The notes below the pieces were generated by a model. It did no database searches. It was not told where the DNA came from and saw only the letters and a program-made list of their open reading frames with translations. A DNA stretch of 64,000 nucleotides. Source: Rhizoclosmatium globosum (Eukaryota; Chytridiomycota; Chytridiomycetes; Chytridiales; Chytriomycetaceae). Positions 31,305 through 42,242 of the stretch are shown piece by piece. Positions within the stretch are counted from its first letter, which is position 1. Every line of letters begins with the position of its first letter. The stretch is taken from assembly GCA_002104985.1 (NCBI GenBank), contig MCGO01000065.1, positions 1-64,000 of the forward strand, read 5' to 3'. The translations under genes and the position numbers were made by a program.

Positions 31305-33178
31305 TCAAAATTCTGCAGCACCATGGTACCATCCATTTGTCCAACGGTACACATCAGCCGGGCTTCGGGTCTCCAATACGGTGGTGTTCCAGAGAATATC
31401 GCGCGCCAAGAGCTCGGCCGGACTCAAAGTGGAACGAAGATCCAAATATTCGTCAAATTCCTTCAACTTCTTCGCAGCCTTCTCCTCTGCCTTCCTGACC
31501 ACCCGTTCCGCGAGAACACCAGCGCGGACTATGGCAGCCCGTTCAGCGACAGCAGCTGGTGTATGCCATTCCGCCGAGGCGAAATAGTTGGCGTAAAAGT
31601 GGTCGTTGTCCAGGGAAACGAGTTCGACATCCTTAGCCTCAAGAGCCTCGTAAAGGTCAAGGATTGTGACCCCACTTGCAGAAACACTCGCATTGTGGTC
31701 CCGGATTTCGGCCTGCATTGCCGCGTAATGCCTATCGTGAAGAGCCTCCATCTCTGCATAGTGAGTCTGCAAGAGTACTTCTGTTGCAGCTTCGTGACTG
31801 GAAACACATGCAAGGTGAGCAGCACGAAGCTCTTCAAGTTCTTGCAGAACTGCAGCCAGTTTGGTGGAAGCCTTAAGAGTTTCCTGCTCTTGTACAGAGA
31901 GTTCCGCGTCAGAGACCAAGAAGAGGCATACGAGAAGTGGAGCCGACAGTAAGAAAGCAAATATGTACCAAAGTGCTAATAACGCGTCAGTTTAAAACTA
32001 AGTTACAATGCAATGGGAGACTTACTAGCAGAGCCGAAAGTAAACAGCTCACTCTCGAAAAGACCACATGAAGGCAAGAACTCAATGATCCAAGGACATG
32101 TGTCCAAGGCGAACTCAGAAACGAAATGGGACCGGAGGATGGCAAGACCTAAAGCGAATTTATGTTAGAACGAAAGGAAGACAGAAGCAATTAATTATGC
32201 GTACCTGAAAGCCAAGCACAGGAGGAAGCGGGGGAGGAGGGGGGTTGAGATGACTGCTGCACGAATGAATGTTTAAGATCGTTGGTCCAAGGACAGATGT
32301 CCAAGGCGATCGAAGGAGCGACATACGTGCGGAGTGTGGTAAGACCTGTGAAAAGAAAATGAAGTTAGGATTATTGACTTATAACAGAAGATAAACGTAC
32401 CCGAAAGCCAGGCACATTCCGGGGAGGAGGGGATTGCAGGAAGAGTACGTGTAAATGTGTTGTCCATTCCGGACATCCAGGAAGAGGTGGGAGCAACCTT
32501 GACAGGCGACTCCACGACACGAACAGCGAAGACACTGTCGAGACCGTAGTTCTGGACAGGAAGAGGGGCAACGAGACAAACGACCTTGCATGACCCAAGA
32601 ACGGGCCACGCGGTGAAGTTTGCTGGTGGGGCAGCCACAACGAAAGTTGGGCGTACTGGGAGGAGTGGGGCGAAACCCAGAACCTCGGACACGTAGGTTA
32701 CGCACTTAGTCACACCGACCTCGCGGTGGTGGACAAGGCTGCTAATGAGCTGTTGTGTAGTGAGGGAGGGAGTGGAGAAAATTGTTGTTAGTGAATTGTC
32801 AAAAGTTTGACAGGCTTCACCACACTCCCTCACTCCAAACCCATCACAAAGACGGGCGAAGCAGAGAGAGTGGGTTGGATGGGTTTGTAGTCGAAGAAAG
32901 ACGCGTCGAATCGTTGATGCGGATTGGGAATCAAGGTGGGTTGATGGTTGAAAGCGAATTCCAGAAACTGGCTGTCCTTGGCGACCCTCCCGTGCTTACT
33001 GCCCGGCATACACACGCTCGAGAAAGCTCGCTCTATCCGTTTAGAGGGGCGATATACTCGCCCGTAGCTGAATCCAGAAAGTCCATCTCCTGTCAACACT
33101 AACAAACTCGCTCGTTGACTCGCTAGAGCGCGTATTTACCTCGAAAGCATACATAACAGCTGAAGCGTCAAGAAACAT
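31305..33178 (-). CDS. Unrecognised TM/coiled-coil gene with a tandemly duplicated exon (right member of pair)
   Basis: The possible start is at 33178 (MFLDASAVMYAFE) with an intron directly after. An exon at 32920-32400 includes FVVAAPPANFTAWPVLGSCK and ends SSPECAWLSG. Then two similar exons follow: one near 32346-32218 (LTTLRTYVAPSIALDICPW, ending SSCAWLSG) and one near 32150-32025 (LAILRSHFVSEFALDTCPW, then EFLPSCGLFESELF). Next is a TM segment (ALWYIFAFLLSAPLLVCLFL) and a long coiled coil (KLAAVLQELEELRAAHLACV, AERVVRKAEEKAAKKLKEF) ending at 31305 with YRWTNGWYHGAAEF. The phases between the CAWLSG exons agree. The N-terminal exons do not fit fully in frame, so the start is uncertain. No known family; topology suggests an outer Cys-containing domain, one TM and an inner coiled coil. 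Confidence 0.55.
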
Positions 33179-33555
33179 CATCTAGGGGGCATTGAAATGG
33201 GGGACAAGGTATTCAGTATCATGTTTGATTGTGGTGGGGGATGTGCTCACCTCTGTGTTGTCTTGAAAAGAAAAAGAAACTCGCCAAAAAAGAAACAAGA
33301 ATTTATGGTACAGAGAGAAAATTGTCAATTTCTCGGCGCTTTGAGACAAGGTGAAGATGAGCTGTTCATCAGCGCCGAAGCAATGAAACATGATTGACAC
33401 GCTAATTCCATTCCTTCTGTCAAGTAAATTTGAGGAAAGCTCAGCTAAAGAGAGTGTTTATTTCCACTGAATCAGATGGGGAAAGAGCGATTGCTGGCAG
33501 AGATACAGTCAATGAGTGATATTTGGAAGCAATGTTATCAATTCATTCGTACTCA
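33179..33555. other. Intergenic region, nothing convincing
   Basis: About 375 bp upstream of the right TM/coiled-coil gene and downstream of the BLOC1S1 stop. Overlapping short frames exist on both strands (around 33182-33400) but none shows a recognisable motif, and they shadow one another. I see no RNA gene or repeat here. Confidence 0.45.
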
Positions 33556-34101
33556 TCAGGAAAACAGAGAATTCCGAGAACCGGTGGCAGAGCGCGAGGT
33601 TCCACTTGCACTTGCTATGGACGCGTTAGATCCTCCAGGGACTTGACTTAATACATCCACTACAACAGACACATCATTCTCGATTGCATTTGCCCAGTTT
33701 TCCACGTCACCGAGTTCTTTGAGGGAAGAATTCAGTTTCGCGACGAGTGCCAGCCATTTCTTTGTATTTGCAGCAAAAGCCTTGGACTGTAAGGGGAAGG
33801 TATGGTTGAGTAGAAGGAAGTAGGAAGAGAGGAAGCAAAGCAAGGCACCTCAGCCAGGACCGACTTTTCGAGTGATTCAATTTCTTGCTGGCTTCGAAAG
33901 GCTACTGCAACAGGAAGATTGACCGTTTCAACAAGGACATCGCTCAAGTTTGAAAAGGCGGCGGATGTTTCAGCCTTTGCTCGTTCTTTGTTTGAATTCA
34001 GTTGTTCAAAGTGAAGTGAGTTGGATTGATGAAGGACAAGTACCGCGGGAGAGACGGGCACTTGCTTGTTGGTGGTGGTGGTCGCGGACTGTTTGATCCA
34101 T
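33556..34101 (-). CDS. BLOC-1 complex subunit 1 (GCN5L1) homologue
   Basis: Three exons (34101-34044, 33985-33849, 33786-33556) give 141 aa with agreeing phases. The start at 34101 reads MDQTVRDHHHQQASARLSR, joined to ERAKAETSAAFSNLSDVLVE, then TVNLPVAVAFRSQQEIESLE and, after the second intron, NTKKWLALVAKLNSSLKELG and DVENWANAIENDVSVVVDVL. The block KELGDVENWAxxIExD is the family signature. BLOC1S1 is part of BLOC-1/BORC, which act in endosome-lysosome traffic and positioning. The Ser-rich end (SASGTSRSATGSRNSLFS) is extra. The ATG lies only 10 nt after the stop of the same-strand membrane gene at 34112-34525. Confidence 0.9.
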
Positions 34102-34111
34102 CTTACTTTCT

Positions 34112-34525
34112 TTATTGCTTCTTACTCTTGTCCTCACTCTCTTTGTTATAAACATAATCCAGATACAGCGCATACACAAAGGCACTTGCAACCGTCCACA
34201 GAATCCACGCGCAGCACTTTGTGATTCCGCTCTTCCAACCACCAAAACAGATATTGGGCGCCCAAACAAGAGCGACGCTGTTCAAAAGCGACTCGGAAAC
34301 AGTCGCAATCACAGTTGCCTTCAAGATGCCCTTTCTCTTTTGCGGGCCCAGCGACCAGGCAAGGCCCTGCACTAATCCACAACACACTGGCACAGACACT
34401 AAGTACAAGATGGCCTGAGTTGACAGCGGCGTGTACGTGCTGAAGATGTGCGCTCGGGTGTGCTTGATGAACACCGCGCCTCCAACAAAGGCCGCTGTTC
34501 CAAATCCAATTGATAGTCCGAGCAT
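34112..34525 (-). CDS. Unrecognised small 4-TM membrane protein
   Basis: Single exon, 137 aa, start at 34525 (MLGLSIGFGTAAFVGGAVFI). Four hydrophobic helices are visible: residues ~1-20, ~35-58 (AILYLVSVPVCCGLVQGLAW), ~68-88 (GILKATVIATVSESLLNSVA) and ~100-122 (CCAWILWTVASAFVYALYLD). The C-terminal tail is charged (NKESEDKSKKQ), ending in a Lys-rich sequence (KSKKQ) that could be an ER-retrieval-like signal (inference). I do not recognise a family. It is 184 bp from the divergent PRMT1 start and 10 nt from the downstream BLOC1S1 start on the same strand. Confidence 0.72.
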   Translation of the reverse strand: MLGLSIGFGTAAFVGGAVFIKHTRAHIFSTYTPLSTQAILYLVSVPVCCGLVQGLAWSLGPQKRKGILKATVIATVSESLLNSVALVWAPNICFGGWKSGITKCCAWILWTVASAFVYALYLDYVYNKESEDKSKKQ

Positions 34526-34709
34526 TTCAAACCTGATTTTTCAGTGATTAAATGCATCTCAGTGAAACCACTCTCTCTTTCTTTCTCATACAACATTAAA
34601 TTAAACCTATTTCAGTCCGTTCCCTTTCTTGTTTTCTTGTAAAGTGTCCACTTGCGCCGTCTTCTGTTCCAACTTTTGTTTTTTCTCACATCCGAAACAA
34701 AACTCGAAA

Positions 34710-36005
<1,296 letters not shown>

Positions 36006-36508
36006 GCAGTTTTGTTTAATAACATCAGAGTTTCCCTAGAGTCGTTTTTGATCTCTTTCTATTTTATTTACTTGTTGCCGTTTTTTGGGGGTTCATGCAT
36101 TCTTCCGTATAATATTGATGAGGCGTTCTCACCTGTTCCGTCTTTTTGGAATAAATACATTCTTTTAGTTTTCATTTATACATACTCTTTGATAACTGAA
36201 GAGGAGTCTGAAGAGGATGCACTCTCATACTGCCAACGATGTGGGCGGCATAGTTGTTGTAATTTCATCTACATAATATTTTACTTGGTCACAAAAATGG
36301 TACCCAAGTGATGTATCATCTTATGCGTCTACTAACTCACTCTCTCACTCTCTTTCTTCATCATATCTGTCTTCCACTTTACATTGGGTCTTCAGAGAGG
36401 TACGTGCATTGTTCTTTAAGGATATTACTGACTACGAGCCACAGGGTAAATATTCAATACTCCGAATTCATCGTCCACGATCCACGCATATACTAATTAA
36501 GTCTACAG
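36006..36508. other. 3' UTR of PRMT1 and unresolved 5' end of AP-2 alpha
   Basis: About 500 bp, AT-rich after the PRMT1 stop. The first coding exon or exons of AP-2 alpha must lie here, because the clear exon at 36509 begins inside a codon. Candidate signals are an ATG followed by GTACCC at 36298 and a GTACGT donor near 36400, but no combination gave a consistent phase. Otherwise nothing seen. Confidence 0.45.
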
Positions 36509-39500
36509 ATTGACCATTTTCATTGCGGATCTGCGTAACTGTGAGTAACAACCATCAACGAGACCAATTCAACCCATTCATTCAACCACACCAACTTCAG
36601 GTCGTGCGCGAGAACTCGAAGAGAAGCGCATCAATAAGGAACTCTCAAATATCCGTACAAAGTTCAAAGGTACATACTTGAAGGAGGGGGGGACGTGTCT
36701 ATAACAACTGAAGCATAGATCCAAAACTCATTGGGTATCAAAAGAAGAAATATGTCGCCAAGCTCTTGTACATGTACATTCTCGGATGGCCAGTAGACTT
36801 TGGACATATGGAAATGGTGGACTTATTGTCGAGCGATAAGTACACTGAGAAGCAAATCGTGAGTTCACTTCTTTGGAAGAAAGGGGAGTGCGAATCAGTG
36901 GTTCTGACTGATTGAACAGGGATATCTCGCAGTCACTTTGATGCTCGGAGAGAATCAGGACCTGTCTCGTTTGATTGTGAACTGCTTGATGCGTGATTTG
37001 CAGGGAAGCAGTGAAATCTTTACGTGTTTGGCGCTTCATACTATCGCCAATGTCGGAAGCCGTGAAATGGCCGTGACGTTGTCTGTGGAAGTACAGTCGT
37101 TGCTGGTGTCAGGGTGAGGATATCAACTTCGAAAGGAACTTCAACTGAGACAACTTTTCAGAAACCACACAAGCTTTGTTCGCAAGAAGGCTGCTTTGTG
37201 CTTGTTGAAGCTGTTTAGAAAGTTTCCAGATATTTTCCAAGCAGTGGATTGGGCACAAAAGATTCTCTTCATGATGGATGACCGTGACTTAGTACGTGAC
37301 CGTCGTTTTGCTCACCCTTCGCTAAGATTCTCGTCAGGGAACGGCGCTCTGTGTAGCTACACTTGTTTTGGCATTGGCTCAACAATATCCTGAAGAGTAT
37401 TACGGATGTGTCAACAAGGCTGTCAACAGATTGTACAAAATTCTCATTGACAAGGATTACACAGCAGAATACTTGTATTACAAGATTCCTGTTCCTTGGT
37501 TGCAGATCAAACTTTTAAGATTATTGCAATATTTCCCTGGACCAGGTGAGTCAACAATTCATATTCTCATATAATAGGCTCATCTGTGTTTTAGTTGATC
37601 CACAAGTATTCCGTAAACTGAACGACGTTCTCTTGTACATTATTCAAAACAGCGCCGAGGTTCCAAAGAACGTGCAACACAACAACGCTCAAAATGCCAT
37701 TCTGTTTGAAGCAATCAACTTGTGTATTCACTTGGACCCTGTCTCGGATTTAGTCGATCAAACCCTTGTCCTCCTTGGAAACTTTATCGTAGCAAAGGAA
37801 ACCAACAGCCGTTATTTGGCTTTGGAAACCATGTGTCACCTGGCAGCCACTGGAGCGCGAAACTGCTTGGATGCTCTTCGTGTCCATCAAGAGACTATTA
37901 TTGCCTCATTGAAAGACAAGGATATCACTGTCAGACGTAGTGCGTTGGATCTGTTGTATAGTATGTGTGACCAAACCAACGTTCGTGTCATTGTCGCCGA
38001 GTTACTTCAGTATCTGCAAATTGCAGACTTTGCAATTCGCGAAGAAATGGTTCTCAAGATTGCCATTTTGACTGAAAAGTTTGCGATGGAGTACTCTTGG
38101 TACGTGGACGTTGTTCTTCAGCTTATCACTATTGCTGGAGAATTCGTGTCGGATGATATTTGGTTCCGTGTTGTTCAAATCATCACCAACAACGAAGTGT
38201 TGCAAGAATACGCCGTGGCTACTATCTTGTCTGCTTTGCGATCTCCAAACTGCCACGAAACCACCATCAAAGTGGGTGGATGCATTCTTGGCGAATTTGG
38301 CCACTTGATTGCCAATATGCCAGGTTGTACACCAATCGACCAGTTTACAGCGTTGCACTCCAAGTTTCCAACTTGCTCTGGCCCCACCCGCGCTCTTTTG
38401 TTGACCACCTATGTCAAGTTTATCAACCTTTTCCCAGAAATTAAGGAGGAGGTTTTATCAGTGTTCAAGCAGCACCAAACCGTCCTTGATGTTGAGTTAC
38501 AACAACGTGCGTCCGAGTACCTGCGCCTTTCCACCAGAGAGACGGACGAATTGTTGCAAACAGTTTGTGAAGAAATGCCAGCATACCCTGAACGTGAATC
38601 AGCTCTCTTGTCTCGCCTCAACAAAAAGATTGCCGACACCGAGGATAAACGAACATGGGTTATTGGTGGAAAAGATGCAAACACGGAGGTTGCAAAAGCA
38701 AAGGCGATTCGTGATGCGGCATTGGCGGCTGGAGGGGCCGTGTCTCGACCAGCGGCTGCCGTGAAAGCACCGCTCAAATCCTTTGAAGAAAGAATTCAGG
38801 AAACAAATCAAGAAGATGCCGATGTATTGAGGGCGATTGAGTTGTCCAAGTTGGATATGATCAATCAGGGTCAAAGCCTTCCTGCTGATGTTTCTCCTCC
38901 TCAACAACAATATTACCAAGAACCAGCCGCCCCTATTTTGGATGCGCTAGGGGCAGGTGGAATCGACTACAGTCTTGCCAAACCCGCAGTCAGAGCCTTA
39001 AGTGGAGGAATGGACGACTCAACTCTCTATAACCGTCTGATTACGGCTCCAAACGGGCTCCTCCACAGAGATGCCAACCTCGAAATCGGTATCAAGACAG
39101 AATACCGCGACCAACTCGGCCGAATTGCTGTCTTTTTTGGAAACCGTTCTTCACAACCAATCACGGCTCTTTCTGCTGAAATCCAGGCCGACCCTAACGT
39201 GCGTGTGACGTTGATGCAGCCAATCTCGTCCATCATTCCGTCTGGAACGCAATTGCACCAAATTTACAAAGTGGAATGTGCAGGTATCCCTCAACCAATC
39301 TCGTTCATGACTGTCAACTGTCAAGTTGGTGATGGAGTGTCGTCGAGTTTGCCAGTATCTTTGACTCTTCGTCTTCCCATTATTATCTCCAAATTCGTGA
39401 CGCCCATTGATTTGCCTGCTCCTGACTTTTTCAACCGTTGGAAGCAAATTGGTGGGCCACCTCGTGAGTCGCAAGTTGTTTTCCGCCCGGCTTCTGGCGC

Positions 39501-39759
39501 CGTTGTTTCCACACCCGAGTTGGTCAAGATAGTGCAGGGGCTGGGTCTTGGAATCATCCGAAACGTGGACGATTCTCCATTGAGTGTTGTTAGTGCCGGT
39601 ATTTTCAACACTGCGGACATGGGTAAAGTCGGATGTATGGTGAGATTGGAACGAAACGAACAGTATCAAATGTATCGCTTGACTGTACGTACAACCAACG
39701 AGACAGTATCGGATATTCTTCGTGCTCAAATTGAAGAATGTGTCGCTCTCCACATCTGA
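36509..39759 (+). CDS. AP-2 adaptor complex subunit alpha (start exon not resolved)
   Basis: The alpha subunit of the clathrin adaptor AP-2 links cargo, PIP2 and clathrin at the plasma membrane. Exons from 36509 ([20 protein letters not shown], then [11 protein letters not shown]) continue with [44 protein letters not shown] (intron inside), [53 protein letters not shown] and, in a long exon from about 37596, [18 protein letters not shown] through [14 protein letters not shown] and [15 protein letters not shown] Pro-rich hinge ([20 protein letters not shown]) leads to the appendage ([40 protein letters not shown]), stop at 39759. The hinge is fairly short. Phases agree and the frame is clean. 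It converges on CCT6 with a 122-bp gap. Confidence 0.95.
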
Positions 39760-39881
39760 TGTCCTTTATACGTAAATAAACATTTATCTCAACGAAAGAT
39801 TCGCGAAACATGAAGGATTCGAATGTATTCATCATGTGCCCACAAGAACAAAACATAAACAAGGGATAAACATTATATAAG

Positions 39882-41944
39882 TTACTGCTCGACAGGACCC
39901 GATCTCAAACTTGAACGACCTGCTCTCATCATTTCATCAACCAGAAGGAAGTTGCTGGCAATGACAGAACTAAACAACAGAGTTAGTGAAACAAAAAGAT
40001 TATCTGCAACAACATACCAAGAGTGCAGCAAGTGACGGTGGACTCTGTAGTTGTCGAAAATGCCTTCCAAAACAGGGTCGCATGTCTCTCCAGTCTTCAA
40101 GTCTACTCCAACAATGTGTCCTTCCGCGTACTCTTCTTGCAGCATAACAATGACATCCTGGGAATCAAATCCAGCGTTTCTAGCGAGGGTCTTTGGAATA
40201 ATCAAGAGAGCGTCTGAGAATGCCTGAACTCCCATCTTGGCTCTTCCCTTCACAGATGCTTTGAATTGGTTTAAGTGCGCTGACAGAGCGACTTGGAAAG
40301 CACCAGCACCAGGAATGACGTGCTCGTCTTCAATAGCATTCTTGACAGCACGGAGACCGTCACGAACGGCATCGTTAATTTGGTTGATGGTATGGGCGTT
40401 TGGTCCAGTCAAGAGGAGGGTTACTGAAGCAGGGTTCTCGACGTTTTCCATGAATGTGAACTTCTCTTCTCCAAGCACGTGCTCATAGACAAGACCGGCG
40501 TTTCCGAGAACACTTGGTTCCAAGTCATCGACAGAGTTTTGAGCAACACCACCACAACAGAGTTGGAGACTAAAAACATGAGTCAACATACTGTATCAGT
40601 AGTTGAAAATTGTACATACCGTTCCATATTTCTTCTCTTGGCTCTTCTGAGAGCCAAAATGTTGTGCTTGGCAAGAATATCCAAACTCAATGGGTCGATA
40701 CCCTTTTGGTTGATGATGACAAATCCCTTGTCCTTGTTCTTTCCGTCGCAAACACGGTTCTTGAAGTCAACAATCTTGGCGAGACGAGCATCAACGAATC
40801 GGCGCTCAGATTCAACAAGCTTTTCACGCTGCTCAGCAGAGGAGTAGAAGAATCCAGAGTTGATTTCACTGCAAGCAGAAGGTTCAGATAAAGACGCGAA
40901 TGAAACGCGCTATACGAACCTCTTCTCGTACTCCAAAGAGACGTTCAGGGTCAAGATAAAAGCATTCTCGACACGCTTTGGCATGTCTGGGTGTCTGGCA
41001 CCGTGATCCATCACCAATCCCTTGATCAAACGGGAATCGGTCTCATTCTTGTGCATCATCTTCATAATTTCAACCATGTGCAAATCAATTGGTTCTCCTT
41101 GACGGTGAATGGCCATGACAGCATCAACAATAGCCTCAGTCAAATTATCAGCAATGTCAGTGCGGACTTTTGTACGCAGCGAGGAACGAGCAACAGAAAT
41201 AAGGAGGTCACGATCGATGGTCTTCTTCATCTTGAAAGTTTCAAGGAACTGTGAAGGTAGGGTGAGTAATGCGTTACAGAATTACAAGCACAAAGATACC
41301 TTCAAAGATTCCTTCTTGGCAATCTCGAATCCTTCTGTAATAACTCGAGGATGGAGTCCTTCAGAAATGTATCGTTCAGCCTGCTTCAAAAGCTCTCCGA
41401 TCATGATCACGTTGGACGTGGTTCCATCTCCAGTAATATCGTCTTGAGCAGTAGCAGCTCTGGCAATCATTGAGGCGGTTGGGTTTTGGATTTGCTGTTG
41501 AGGGAAGCGTAAGAGCCAAGCAGACAAGCAAGGCCAGACTCACCATTTCCGTCAGGAGCACCTTTCCATCCTTTGTCAATTTGATATCACCGGAACCTCC
41601 GACGAGCCTAAGGAAAGAGAGGAAGGGGAGTGAGTTGAATCGGAGGAGCCAGGCAGTTTCAAGCAATTACATCTTGATAGTTCCCTTTGGACCAAGGTTT
41701 GTCTTGAGCACATCCTGAAGACCGAGGGCGGCGGTGATGTTGAGCTGAAGAGCCTGGCCGCGACGGGCGACTTCAGACTTTGGGTTCGCTCGTTGAACTG
41801 CGGCGGACGACCTGCGAATCGGCGAAGGGGCGAAGGGGCGAAGGTTAGTGCCGCGTTTCTGCTTTAGAGAAAAGGAGGGTGGACAAGGAGGCCCACTGCA
41901 TTCGTTGCGTTGGATTCAAGGACCGGCAAGGGCGTTGCTCACAT
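39882..41944 (-). CDS. CCT6: T-complex protein 1 subunit zeta (chaperonin CCT6)
   Basis: One of eight subunits of the cytosolic chaperonin that folds actin and tubulin. The best N-terminal model has AT at 41944-41943, a 131-nt intron (donor GTGAGC) and G at 41811, giving ATG then [18 protein letters not shown]. It goes on with [55 protein letters not shown] (ATPase motif GDGTTS), [58 protein letters not shown] and [19 protein letters not shown], ending [19 protein letters not shown] at 39882. Introns lie near 40608-40572, 40915-40870, 41301-41252, 41541-41496 and 41669-41608. The last intron (40017-39970, 48 nt) is in frame and stop-free. Otherwise a normal full-length family member. Confidence 0.95.
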
Positions 41945-42242
41945 TTTGCGAAGCTTCTTTTTTCCACCCCAACCACAAACTAACTCCCAAACGCGACTCT
42001 GCGACTCAAACAAAAGCATTCATAGTTGAAGGTATTGTAATAGGCCAGTTAAATTCTCAAATTGAATGCTTATTTTGTTCTATGACGAATGTTGAACAAG
42101 GTTATGATAATGGACGGCTTTTCCTGAAAACCAAAGCATTTAATATATTGCAAAGAATATTATCCTTTCTATGCAAATGGGAAGAGACAGAAATGCCTGA
42201 TGGTTGACAATTCAGTGTTTCAAAACAAAAACAACTGCAAAA

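Noticed and set aside
33182..33400. Overlapping short frames on both strands
   Set aside because: The two frames mirror one another, neither has a recognisable motif, and there is no support from neighbours.
36012..36311. 99-codon frame after PRMT1
   Set aside because: AT-rich, hydrophobic by composition, no motif; most likely the PRMT1 3' UTR.
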